Shown here: positions 1-5,616 of the stretch, one piece after another
Layout of the letters: each line of letters starts with the position of its first letter
How positions within the stretch are numbered: the first letter of the stretch is position 1
Assembly: GCA_030613225.1 (NCBI GenBank)
Contig: JAUWMJ010000088.1
Span: 1-9,021 of the forward strand
Reading direction: 5' to 3'
DNA length: 9,021 nucleotides
Source: Desulfobacterales bacterium
Lineage (GTDB): Bacteria > Desulfobacterota > Desulfobacteria > Desulfobacterales > JAUWMJ01
Notes under the pieces: model-generated
Databases searched by the model: none
What the model saw: the letters and a program-made list of their open reading frames with translations, nothing else
What the model was told of the DNA's origin: nothing
Made by a program: the position numbers and the translations under genes

Positions 1-1
1 G

Positions 2-283
2 CATGAGCAAGCCGGTAAGCGGCCTGTCTTAATATTAAGTCATGAAGTTTTCAACAAAAGATCGGGGACGGTAATCGCCGTCGCCATTACGAGCCAACCC
101 CAAAGAGCTGGGTTTCCCCTTACTCTTGAGCTACAAGAATCCAATCTTCCTAAACACTCCTGGGTTAAAATCAGTCAAATTCGTACCTTATCGGTAAAAC
201 GTCTTCGAAAGAAAATTGGTGCTGCTAAACCCGAAGAAATAAATCTGATAATAGAGGGATTAAATGAAATAATCGGAGGTTAA
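2..283 (+). CDS. MazF/PemK-family toxin, 5'-truncated by window edge
   Basis: The open frame enters from the left edge and gives 93 residues ending in EGLNEIIGG. It begins HEQAGKRPVLILSHEVFN, the conserved MazF/PemK block with the invariant Arg-Pro (fragment residues 7-8). It continues SGTVIAVAITSQPQRAGFP, where the Thr-Ser (30-31) occupies the conserved catalytic-loop position. Known for the family: MazF toxins are small SH3-like-fold endoribonucleases that cut mRNA at short motifs and are neutralised by an antitoxin encoded just upstream. That antitoxin, the start codon and roughly 15-20 N-terminal residues would lie outside the window, so pairing cannot be confirmed here. The C-terminal half (SWVKISQIRTLSVKRL) also fits the family, and nothing in the visible part suggests decay. 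The downstream neighbour is a separate NYN-domain gene 121 bp away. Confidence 0.9.
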   Translation, partial: HEQAGKRPVLILSHEVFNKRSGTVIAVAITSQPQRAGFPLTLELQESNLPKHSWVKISQIRTLSVKRLRKKIGAAKPEEINLIIEGLNEIIGG

Positions 284-404
284 CAGCGCCATACACATAG
301 ATGGGCAGGGTCATGACGTTTTGAGCTTTTTACCAGTCTTTATGTTTACTTGCCATTTACAAATATATTTATGCTATCCTAAAACACTGGAGTTATAAAC
401 AATT

Positions 405-902
405 ATGGAAAATATTTTAATTAATCAATCGGTAGCTATACTATGCGATGGAAACAATATTGAACGGAGTATCCATGGACTCTCTAAAACAAAAAACGCA
501 ATGATCAATTTTGATAAGTTGATCCCGAAATTGCTAAATGATAGAGGATTAAACAGGCTGCTCTATTTTAGGGAAGGTAAGTCCATATCTTCGAAATTCG
601 CTGAGAGATTACATGAAAACTTTTATGGCTCTGTTATTCCGTGTCATAAATCTGCCGATATTCCACTTTCTATCAAAGCAACCCAACTCGCTTCAAAGGT
701 TGACACCATTATCATTATGTCAGGAGATTCAGATTATGTGGATTTGGTTACACATCTGAAAAGTGAAGGTGTAAGGGTAGAAATTGCTGCGATAAAAAAA
801 ACAACTGCCAGGATATTAATTGATGAAGCAGACTATTTTCATGAAATAACCAAAGAAGATTGGTTTGTATATAAAGCACCAAGGAAGGCTTCGGGGACGT
901 AA
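405..902 (+). CDS. NYN-domain (LabA/DUF88-like, PIN-fold) protein
   Basis: This 165-residue protein is a single NYN domain. Motifs: VAILCDGNNIE (Asp15, with the characteristic GNN), an ADIPLSIKATQLA segment (Asp85), and IIIMSGDSDYVDLV (residues 102-115, Asp108 and Asp110), followed by the usual GVRVEIAA strand. NYN domains share the PIN/FLAP nuclease fold and are predicted metal-dependent RNases; no substrate can be named. The second acidic position of the middle motif, usually Asp in xVDVxLAxD, is Lys91 here, so the metal site may be altered. A GGAG at 389-392 lies 12 bases before the ATG. The last codons (Ala-Ser-Gly-Thr-stop) are written in the dispersed repeat at 884-907, so the original C-terminus was probably different. 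The toxin fragment upstream is 121 bp away and not obviously co-transcribed. Confidence 0.85.
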   Translation: MENILINQSVAILCDGNNIERSIHGLSKTKNAMINFDKLIPKLLNDRGLNRLLYFREGKSISSKFAERLHENFYGSVIPCHKSADIPLSIKATQLASKVDTIIIMSGDSDYVDLVTHLKSEGVRVEIAAIKKTTARILIDEADYFHEITKEDWFVYKAPRKASGT

Positions 903-938
903 ATCAGGGAAGGCTTCGGGTTTCGGGACGTACAAAAC
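884..938 (+). repeat. RAYT-leader-type repeat, two short copies in tandem
   Basis: GAAGGCTTCGGGGACGTA (from 884) and GAAGGCTTCGGGTTTCGGGACGTAC (from 909) are two adjacent copies of the same start. The first continues AATCAG, matching the ACATCAG of the copy at 8358. They contain the stop codon of the NYN gene and abut the signalling-protein fragment that follows. Both lack the TTTATAAGTTGATAGGG part seen in the longer copies, so they are truncated or more diverged. Confidence 0.6.
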
Positions 939-947
939 TAATGTGCG

Positions 948-1133
948 CCCCTAACCGAAGTGAAAACTCTGAGTGGCTTACTACCTATTTGCGCATCATG
1001 TAAAAAAATTCGTGATGATAGCGGTTATTGGAACCAAATTGAATCCTACATTAGCGATCATTCCGAAGCAGAATTTAGTCATAGCATTTGTCCGGAGTGT
1101 GCGAAGAAACTTTATCCTGAAATCTACAAGTAA
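948..1133 (+). pseudogene. C-terminal fragment of a PAS/response-regulator signalling protein
   Basis: In the frame ending at TAA 1131-1133 the sequence reads LTEVKTLSGLLPICASCKK, then IRDDSGYWNQIESYISDHSE, then FSHSICPECAKKLYPEIYK. This is the stereotyped tail found after PAS or receiver domains in many Desulfobacterales sensor and regulator proteins. It carries two CxxC pairs (CASC, CPEC) that look like a zinc ribbon. An in-frame stop (939-941) lies just upstream and there is no start codon with a ribosome binding site, so only about the last 62 residues of a much longer protein remain. Within this stretch the frame is undamaged, which suggests a fairly recent break or capture. The fragment sits between two related repeat copies (909-938 and 1178-1203). 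It is most likely a relic and not expressed. Confidence 0.85.
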
Positions 1134-1203
1134 AAGGATATTTACAGATCTTAAAAACCGGATAACAAACCAATCGAGAAGCTTCGGTCTCGGGAAAACA
1201 AAC
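1132..1203 (+). repeat. RAYT-like remnant plus repeat copy
   Basis: AAAAGGATATTTACAGA at 1132-1148 is identical over 17 bases to 5400-5416, where it encodes the KRIFTE part of a RAYT relic. Here it would read KRIFTD. Then GAAGCTTCGGTCTCGGGAAA at 1178-1197, followed by ACAAAC, resembles the repeat at 909-938 with a few gaps and substitutions. Together they suggest that the signalling-gene fragment is flanked on its right by decayed RAYT-element sequence. Confidence 0.5.
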
Positions 1204-1281
1204 CCGTGAATCCTCCTCTCTATCTAAATTGGAGAAGAACCAATAAAAAGAATTAGTTTCACAAACTGAAAGAGACTTCCA

Positions 1282-2967
1282 ATGAGTAACGAACCGGAAA
1301 AAATTATTTATACAATGATGAGGGTCAGCAAGGCATACCAGAACAAACCTGTGCTAAAAGACATATCCCTTTCCTATTTTCTTGGTGCCAAAATTGGCGT
1401 CTTAGGATTAAATGCCTCAGGGAAAAGTTCTCTTTTACGTATTATGGCAGGTGTTGATCAGGAATATGACGGAAAAGCCGTACTTTCCCCGGGGTACACC
1501 TTAGGGTTTCTTGAGCAGGAACCTTTGCTTGATTCGGATAAAACCGTAAAAGCTGTAGTTGAAGAAGGCCTGCTGGAGATTGTAGATCTTGTTGAGGAAT
1601 ACAATAAAATCAGTGAAAAATTTGCTGAGCCCATGTCTGACGATGAAATGAATCAACTTATTGAGCGCCAGGGTGAATTGCAGGAAAAAATCGATCATCT
1701 TGATGCCTGGGATATTGACGCGCGTTTAGAAATGGCAATGGATGCGCTGCGCTGCCCTCCGGGAGATACTCCAATTAATGTTATTTCCGGTGGTGAAAAA
1801 AGACGTGTGGCACTATGCAGACTTTTATTGCAGAAGCCGGATATCCTGCTATTGGATGAACCGACAAATCATCTGGATGCCGAAACTGTCGCCTGGCTCG
1901 AACATCATCTTCAGCAGTATAAAGGTACGGTGATTGCCGTCACGCATGATCGTTATTTTTTGGATAACGTAGCGGGTTGGATTTTAGAGCTCGATCGAGG
2001 ACACGGCATCCCATGGAAAGGCAACTATTCTTCATGGCTTGAACAGAAACAATTACAGCTTAAGCAGGAAGAAAAATCAGAATCAAACCGGCAGAAGACC
2101 TTGCAGCGGGAATTGGAATGGATCAACATGTCACCAAAAGGCCGCCAGGCAAAGGGAAAGGCACGCATTAATGCTTATGAAACACTCTTAAGCCAGAACT
2201 ATGAAAAAGGGGTCAAAGATCTTGAAATATATATTCCACCAGGACCACGTCTTGGAAAGGTAGTTATTCAAACAGAAAATCTGAGCAAAGCATATGGCGA
2301 TCGTCTTCTCTTTGAGGGAATGACATTTGCTTTACCTGCGGGGGGTATTGTCGGAGTTGTCGGTCCTAACGGCGCAGGCAAAACAACACTCTTTAAAATT
2401 ATAACCGGTTTGGAAAAACCTGATTCCGGAATCATTAACATCGGAGACACTGTTAAGCTCGCTTGCGTTGATCAGGAGCGCGATATTCTTGAACCCGACA
2501 AGACAATATGGGAAGTGATTTCCGGGGGTAGCGAGATGGTTCAGCTTGGGCAAACAGAAGTAAACTCAAGGGCCTATGTTTCCCGTTTTAATTTCTCGGG
2601 ATCAGACCAGCAGAAAAAAACAAACATGATTTCAGGCGGCGAGCGTAATAGAGTCCATCTTGCGTGTATACTCAAAGAGGGCGCCAATGTGTTGCTTTTA
2701 GACGAACCTACTAATGATCTTGATGTTAATACAATGCGTGCCCTTGAAGAAGCGTTGGAACATTTTGGAGGCTGCGCGGTTATTATCACTCATGATCGCT
2801 GGTTTCTCGATCGCATCGCCACCCATATTCTTGCTTTTGAGGGAGACAGTACTGTCATGTGGTTTGAAGGCAATTATTCAGATTATGAAGCGGACAGGAA
2901 AAAGAGGCTTGGAAAGGCCGCTGAACAGCCCCATCGGATCAAATACAGACATTTGACAAGAGGATAA
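1282..2967 (+). CDS. ettA: Energy-dependent translational throttle protein EttA (ABC-F ATPase)
   Basis: The 561-residue protein is close in length to E. coli EttA (555). It has two ABC cassettes. The first has Walker A GLNASGKSS (42-50), signature SGGEKRRVALCR (169-180), Walker B LLLDEPTNHLD (189-199) and switch THDR (221-224). The second has GPNGAGKTT (361-369), SGGERNRVHL (451-460), LLLDEPTNDLD (471-481) and THDR (503-506). An acidic insertion at about 90-145 fits the arm that contacts the ribosomal L1 stalk, and 240-320 (WKGNYSSWLEQKQ, KGRQAKGKAR) is the P-site-tRNA linker. The C-terminal RIKYRH is typical. EttA binds the ribosomal E site and gates the first peptide bond according to ATP/ADP ratio; it acts in the cytosol and is not an exporter. 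A GAAAGAGA sequence lies just ahead of the ATG. Walker A1 has ASGKSS where E. coli has GAGKST, a mild change. Confidence 0.95.
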   Translation: MSNEPEKIIYTMMRVSKAYQNKPVLKDISLSYFLGAKIGVLGLNASGKSSLLRIMAGVDQEYDGKAVLSPGYTLGFLEQEPLLDSDKTVKAVVEEGLLEIVDLVEEYNKISEKFAEPMSDDEMNQLIERQGELQEKIDHLDAWDIDARLEMAMDALRCPPGDTPINVISGGEKRRVALCRLLLQKPDILLLDEPTNHLDAETVAWLEHHLQQYKGTVIAVTHDRYFLDNVAGWILELDRGHGIPWKGNYSSWLEQKQLQLKQEEKSESNRQKTLQRELEWINMSPKGRQAKGKARINAYETLLSQNYEKGVKDLEIYIPPGPRLGKVVIQTENLSKAYGDRLLFEGMTFALPAGGIVGVVGPNGAGKTTLFKIITGLEKPDSGIINIGDTVKLACVDQERDILEPDKTIWEVISGGSEMVQLGQTEVNSRAYVSRFNFSGSDQQKKTNMISGGERNRVHLACILKEGANVLLLDEPTNDLDVNTMRALEEALEHFGGCAVIITHDRWFLDRIATHILAFEGDSTVMWFEGNYSDYEADRKKRLGKAAEQPHRIKYRHLTRG

Positions 2968-2995
2968 TACAGAAGTCTGGGTGAAGTCTGAAAAG

Positions 2996-3018
2996 GGATC
3001 GGTGTCAAAGCTGAATAG
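2996..3018 (+). repeat. Short dispersed repeat shared with 5109-5132
   Basis: GGATCGGTGTCAAAGCTGAA followed by TAG matches 5109-5132 with one substitution and one single-base gap. At 5109 the sequence lies upstream of a RAYT relic and continues into GGGGAACTAACCGGGACGTC. Here only the left piece is present, followed by unrelated sequence, so it looks like the stub of the same element behind ettA. A small direct duplication (GAAGTCTG twice, near 2972 and 2983) precedes it. Confidence 0.55.
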
Positions 3019-3100
3019 TGAATAAGAATTGTTTGCATAACTATGTGAAGCTATTGGTGCGGACTTTTAATCTATTTTCAACCAACAAAAGGGGGGTAAA

Positions 3101-3661
3101 ATGAAAAATAGGATAAAATTTGCATTTGTACTGGCCGTTATGTTTATAGCGAGTGGTTGCATAAAATATACTTACAACCTTGCCAATGTAACACCGGAAT
3201 TGTATCCTGCAGGTAATGGCTCAGTCGCAGTGGCGTCCCAGGATCAGCGCAGCTATGTTATCTCCGGCAGGAATAAACCTCAGCTGGTTGGTGTCATTAT
3301 CGGTGCACTGAAGAAAAAAGGATTTAAAACAATTCCTGTGGTAGTAGCAGCCACAGAACCTATAGAGCAAGTACGAAAAAAACTGGTTGCTACCGGAGCA
3401 GAAAAACTTATTTATTTCCAGATAAAACAATGGAAAAGCGATACATATAGCAACGTTCGCCTGGAATATTTAATTAAGCTTACTGTATTTGATACAAAAG
3501 GCAAACTGCTTGCAGAAAAGGAAAGTTCCGGTGACGAAAACCTTGGCTCTGGAGGTTTTAATATAGTCAGAGGGACCAGAAAAAAAGTGCCGGAAGCGTT
3601 CGAGAAAAAGCTGGAAGAACTATTCAATGCACCTGATATTATTAAAGCTTTGGAACGTTGA
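3101..3661 (+). CDS. Uncharacterised outer-envelope lipoprotein
   Basis: The protein has 186 residues. Residues 1-19 form a lipoprotein signal peptide (MKNRIKF, then a hydrophobic run) ending in the lipobox ASGC with Cys20 as the lipidation site; the -3 Ala is less common than Leu. The mature part begins IKYTYNLANVTPE. It contains the pattern GAEKLIYFQIKQWKSDT, then RLEYLIKLTVFDTKGKLLAE, then a Gly/Ser-rich stretch, and ends VPEAFEKKLEELFNAPDIIKAL. This looks like the small alpha/beta lipoproteins in which a strand reports an inner variable and a following strand carries D-x-x-G-K-x-L. It recalls DUF4410- or YajG-like lipoproteins, but I cannot assign the family. The ribosome binding site GGGGGGT (3091-3097) is very strong and close to the ATG, so the start is secure. 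It is transcribed on its own, with a repeat 15 bp after its stop. Confidence 0.8.
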   Translation: MKNRIKFAFVLAVMFIASGCIKYTYNLANVTPELYPAGNGSVAVASQDQRSYVISGRNKPQLVGVIIGALKKKGFKTIPVVVAATEPIEQVRKKLVATGAEKLIYFQIKQWKSDTYSNVRLEYLIKLTVFDTKGKLLAEKESSGDENLGSGGFNIVRGTRKKVPEAFEKKLEELFNAPDIIKALER

Positions 3662-3676
3662 TCGGTTAGTTGAAAG

Positions 3677-3748
3677 GGCTCAGCGACGTACAGTAGTTTA
3701 TAAGGTAACAGGGCGCTTGAACTATGATATCCGGTTTGTATGCCAGGC
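3677..3748 (+). repeat. RAYT-leader repeat, long copy 1, including nine RAYT codons
   Basis: The copy runs from GGCTCAGCGACGTAC through TTTATAAGGTAACAGGGCGC to TTGAACTATGATATCCGG and TTTGTATGCCAGGCC. The core at 3697-3743 matches 5307-5353 at 42 of 47 positions by my count. From ATG 3724 it would read MISGLYARP, the expected N-terminus of the RAYT relic at 5334 (MIFGLYATP). It then breaks into unrelated sequence (IKNRCETL). It lies between the lipoprotein gene and the flavodoxin gene. Confidence 0.75.
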
Positions 3749-3854
3749 CAATCAAGAATAGATGCGAGACCTTAAAGCATATTGGTGTTACAGCTTATAA
3801 GGTTTTTTCTTATTTGCATTCCATTTAATGCTATAAATTAAGTAAGGAGGTAAA

Positions 3855-4337
3855 ATGAAAATTTTGGTTCTCTATTTTTCCAAGGGTGGAAACACAAGAA
3901 GATTGGCTGAGGCTGTAGTTGAAGGTGTCAATGCGATTGCAGGGGCTGAAGCTGTTTTAAAAAAGACAGATCAGGTTACAAAAAATGATTTTCTGGAATC
4001 AAGCGCGATCATAGCCGGTTCTCCTGTATATTTCGGGACAATGGCTGCTCAATTAAAGCAAATATTTGATGAATTTATCAGCGTTAGAAAGAAGATGGAG
4101 AATAAAATTGGGGCGGTTTTCACAACATCAGGAGATGTTACTGGAGGAAAAGAAACTACCATGTTTTCCATCATTCAGGCCCTTATGATTTATGGTATGA
4201 TCATCGTTGGCGATCCCATGGCTGCAACTGGACATTACGGGGTTTCATGTGTGGGCAAGCCTGATGAAAAAACCATAGAACAGGGCAGGCTTCTTGGAAA
4301 AAGAGTGGCCGAACTTGCCCTTAAAGTTGTAAAATAG
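3855..4337 (+). CDS. Flavodoxin family protein (short-chain, FMN-binding)
   Basis: This 160-residue protein is a single flavodoxin-like fold. MKILVLYFSKGGNTRRLAEA is the first beta strand plus phosphate loop (S9-K-G-G-N-T14) that grips the FMN phosphate. GSPVYFGTMAAQLKQIFDEF (55-74) is the second FMN loop, of the same type as WrbA's GTPTRFGNM region. GAVFTTSGDVTGGKETT (86-102) is the third loop, near the isoalloxazine ring. Known for the family: electron carriers or NAD(P)H:quinone/flavin reductases in the cytosol. The length is that of a short-chain flavodoxin or a compact WrbA relative, and which one cannot be told. A textbook AAGGAGG at 3844-3850 fixes the ATG. The gene stands alone, with a repeat upstream and a MITE-like element 84 bp downstream. 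Confidence 0.9.
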   Translation: MKILVLYFSKGGNTRRLAEAVVEGVNAIAGAEAVLKKTDQVTKNDFLESSAIIAGSPVYFGTMAAQLKQIFDEFISVRKKMENKIGAVFTTSGDVTGGKETTMFSIIQALMIYGMIIVGDPMAATGHYGVSCVGKPDEKTIEQGRLLGKRVAELALKVVK

Positions 4338-4421
4338 TGAGGATTTTCAACTCGACTGCGACATCTTGTCAATATCATAACCCAGCCTGAATCTGCAATA
4401 TATAACGGCTATATGTAATTT

Positions 4422-4810
4422 CAGACCTCGTAATTTATTACTGAAAACTGACGCTAAACCTTTAAATGATAAGGGATTGCATGATAATTGGACATTCAAG
4501 TTGCTGGTTGCTGGTTGCCCCGCTTTCAGCGGGATTTCCGCTGTGCTCCAACTGGCTTTGCTTGTTGGTGGTAAAAGCAATAGCTTCGCTTTGCCACAAA
4601 ACCGGCGGATTTATCCGCAGGCTTTGTGGCGGACAAATCTATTATTTTTAATAAAATTGGTAGAATACTTGCCTGCTCGTGCCTCGCAGTGGCAGGCAGG
4701 CCTTATTTTAACCAGTAACCAGAAACCAGTAACAAGCAACTTGATGTATTGTTAGCGCATTGCTTTTGTCCAAAAAAATAGCGTATTTATTAACAAAATG
4801 TCGAGGTCTG
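4422..4810. mobile_element. MITE-like element with TIRs and 5-bp flanking duplication
   Basis: CAGACCTCG (4422-4430) and its exact complement CGAGGTCTG (4802-4810) are terminal inverted repeats. They are flanked by the direct repeat AATTT at 4417-4421 and 4811-4815, as expected of a target duplication. Because AATT is itself palindromic, the exact boundary is uncertain by a few bases and the inverted match could equally be read as 11 bp. Inside lies a second inverted pair: 4497-4516 pairs with 4724-4743 at 18 of 20 positions, built from repeated GTTGCTG units. Several hairpins fill the centre. I see no credible gene inside; a 92-codon open frame at 4477-4755 has no recognisable content. The element is about 389 bp and non-autonomous, and no source transposase is visible in this window. 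Confidence 0.65.
4497..4743. repeat. Internal long inverted repeat and hairpin cluster of the MITE-like element
   Basis: The outer arms are CAAGTTGCTGGTTGCTGGTT (4497-4516) and AACCAGTAACAAGCAACTTG (4724-4743). The right arm is preceded by further AACCAG units. Between them are three hairpins. CCCGCT/AGCGGG (4519-4533) has a 3-base loop. GCCACAAA/TTTGTGGC (4593-4600 with 4623-4630) encloses GCGGAT/ATCCGC. GCCTGC/GCAGGC is at 4671-4676 with 4692-4697. As RNA the block would fold into one large branched structure. Confidence 0.7.
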
Positions 4811-4836
4811 AATTTTGATAAAAAAGGAGATTTATC

Positions 4837-5025
4837 ATGAAATGTAATGTAGGAAAAACCGATAGAATGATTCGGGTTCTTATTGGACTTGTGTTAATTG
4901 GGCTGGGGTTCTACTTTAACAGTTGGTTGGGGGCAATAGGGGTAATCCCATTATTCACCGCGGCTATAGGTTGGTGTCCGCTGTATTTGCCGTTTGGCTT
5001 ATCAAGCTGTTCAACCAAAAGCTAA
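4837..5025 (+). CDS. DUF2892 (YgaP-type) membrane protein, stand-alone
   Basis: The 62-residue protein matches the DUF2892 pattern end to end. MKCNVGKTDRMIRVLIG is the N-terminal signature (N-V-G-x-x-D-R-x-x-R). A first membrane helix lies at about 12-28, a Trp at 30, a second helix at about 31-47, and then GWCPLYLPFGLSSC with Cys47 and Cys58. In E. coli YgaP this two-helix unit follows a rhodanese (sulfurtransferase) domain in the inner membrane; here the rhodanese half is absent and the unit is a full gene. The length is normal for such stand-alone members. AAGGAG (4824-4829) lies 7 bases before the ATG. The gene starts 26 bp after the MITE-like element, so its promoter may lie in the right end of that element. 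A strong terminator hairpin follows. Its function is unknown; a link to sulfur or thiol chemistry is inference from the family. Confidence 0.88.
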   Translation: MKCNVGKTDRMIRVLIGLVLIGLGFYFNSWLGAIGVIPLFTAAIGWCPLYLPFGLSSCSTKS

Positions 5026-5055
5026 TTTCCAAAACAATAAATTACTCAGGTCAGG

Positions 5056-5104
5056 AAACAAGGCTTAACACCCTTATAATTGGTGTCGTGTTAAGCCTTG
5101 TTTT
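5056..5104 (+). terminator. Strong hairpin terminator after the DUF2892 gene
   Basis: AAACAAGGCTTAACAC (5056-5071) and GTGTTAAGCCTTGTTT (5088-5103) form a perfect 16-bp stem with a 16-base loop, ending in four T. The arms are A-rich on the left and T-rich on the right. It lies 30 bases after the stop codon. The short T-run makes the factor-independent reading likely but not certain. Confidence 0.75.
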
Positions 5105-5108
5105 GGAA

Positions 5109-5201
5109 GGATCAGTGTCAAAGCTTGAATAGGGGAACTAACCGGGACGTCTTTAAAAAACATAATAACTCACAAGAGGATTTCATTTTTAATATTATGC
5201 C
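5109..5201 (+). repeat. Upstream leader of RAYT relic A
   Basis: GGATCAGTGTCAAAGCTTGA continues into ATAGGGGAACTAACCGGGAC and then GTCTTTAAAAAAC, ahead of the RAYT start at 5202. The left 24 bases recur at 2996-3018. The CCGGGACGTC part recalls the GGGGACGTAC part of the other leader family, consistent with REP-like sequences flanking a RAYT gene. AAGAGG at 5173-5178 is a weak ribosome binding candidate. Confidence 0.5.
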
Positions 5202-5291
5202 ATGCCAAGATTAGCTATCTTAAACGCTCTTGGAGTCTTACACCACGTTATTATACGGGGGATCGACTTAAAAGTGATGAGCGCATACTGA
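5202..5291 (+). pseudogene. RAYT transposase relic A (N-terminal stub)
   Basis: From ATG 5202 the frame reads MPRLAILNALGVLHHVIIRG then IDLK. This is the highly characteristic start of REP-associated tyrosine transposases (MPR-x-ARL-x-APG-x-LHHV-x-x-RGIE), relatives of IS200/IS605 Y1 transposases that act on REP-type hairpin repeats. After codon 24 the match stops, and the frame ends at 5291 exactly where a second leader repeat begins. The catalytic HUH and Tyr residues are gone. The insertion or recombination of the second element probably removed the rest. Confidence 0.8.
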
Positions 5292-5362
5292 CTTCAGGTA
5301 CATTATTTTATAAGTTGATAGGGTGCTTGAACTATGATATTCGGTTTGTATGCTACGCCAGG
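5291..5362 (+). repeat. RAYT-leader repeat, long copy 2, joined to RAYT relic B
   Basis: ACTTCAGGTACATTA then TTTTATAAGTTGATAGGGTG then CTTGAACTATGATATTCGG. The core 5307-5353 matches copy 1 at 42 of 47 positions. This is the only copy whose leader continues into a recognisable transposase coding region (ATG 5334), which identifies the repeat family as the 5' end of a RAYT element. Confidence 0.8.
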
Positions 5363-5545
5363 TGCGCTTTATCATATTATTGCCGGAGGTATAGTACGCA
5401 AAAGGATATTTACAGAACCCAAGCCCAAACAGCCTGTTTTTTCTGGGCACTGATTCCAAATCATTTATTGCTGAAAACTGGAACCATATCAACTGCCACC
5501 GTAATGCGCAGGCTTTTGACCGGTATTGGCCGTCTGAAAATATAA
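5334..5545 (+). pseudogene. RAYT transposase relic B, internally deleted and frameshifted
   Basis: From ATG 5334 the sequence reads MIFGLYATPGALYHIIAGGI then VRKRIFTE, the N-terminal 28 residues of a RAYT. The match then jumps, in a different frame, to ACFFWALIPNHLLLKTGT and STATVMRRLLTGIG (5432-5527), which is the family's central block (FAWALMPNH-x-H-LLLRTG ... VMRRLLTGY). The intervening 70-80 residues are missing. In the central block the HUH motif, normally NHxHLLL, reads NHLLL: two codons are lost and with them one catalytic histidine. The C-terminal part, including the expected catalytic tyrosine, is absent, and a hairpin at 5530-5553 follows. The gene is dead in three ways. Original substrate: REP-like repeats, by family analogy. 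Confidence 0.85.
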
Positions 5546-5553
5546 AAAGACGG
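5530..5553. repeat. Small hairpin at the right end of RAYT relic B
   Basis: CCGTCT (5530-5535) pairs with AGACGG (5548-5553) across an A-rich 12-base loop. It spans the end of the relic's open frame. There is no T-run after it, so it is not a good terminator for the + strand. It may be the right-end hairpin of the old element. Confidence 0.4.
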
Positions 5554-5606
5554 TTGCGGCTCGCAGTTTGCTCTGTTTCCTGGCAACGAGTGAGTTGAAA
5601 AATAAT

Positions 5607-5610
5607 GGAG
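5607..5610 (+). promoter_or_regulatory. Ribosome binding site deciding the OsmC start
   Basis: GGAG at 5607-5610 lies 6 bases before ATG 5617. The upstream in-frame ATG at 5605 overlaps this site and has no comparable sequence ahead of it, so translation probably begins at 5617. Confidence 0.6.
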
Positions 5611-5616
5611 AAAAAC

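Noticed and set aside
973..1209. 78-codon open frame over the signalling-protein fragment
   Set aside because: It is in another frame from the recognisable ICASCKKIRDD tail, which clearly carries the coding signal.
1282..2967. Antibiotic-resistance or exporter ABC protein
   Set aside because: There are no membrane segments, and the length, arm, linker and C-terminus agree with EttA and not with resistance-type ABC-F proteins or transporters.
3814..3837. TTGCAT / TATAAA promoter ahead of the flavodoxin gene
   Set aside because: The spacer is only 12 bases. The extended -10 reading (TG-n-TATAAA) would start the transcript right at the ribosome binding site, so I did not list it.
4477..4755. 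92-codon open frame inside the MITE-like element
   Set aside because: It spans the inner inverted repeat arms and all hairpins, has no clear ribosome binding site and no protein-like pattern; it is a by-product of the repeat sequence.
5315..5545. Single 76-codon protein over RAYT relic B
   Set aside because: It would start at TTG within the repeat leader. Its first half is out of frame with the RAYT N-terminus, and only the second half is genuine transposase sequence, so the region is a frameshifted relic.
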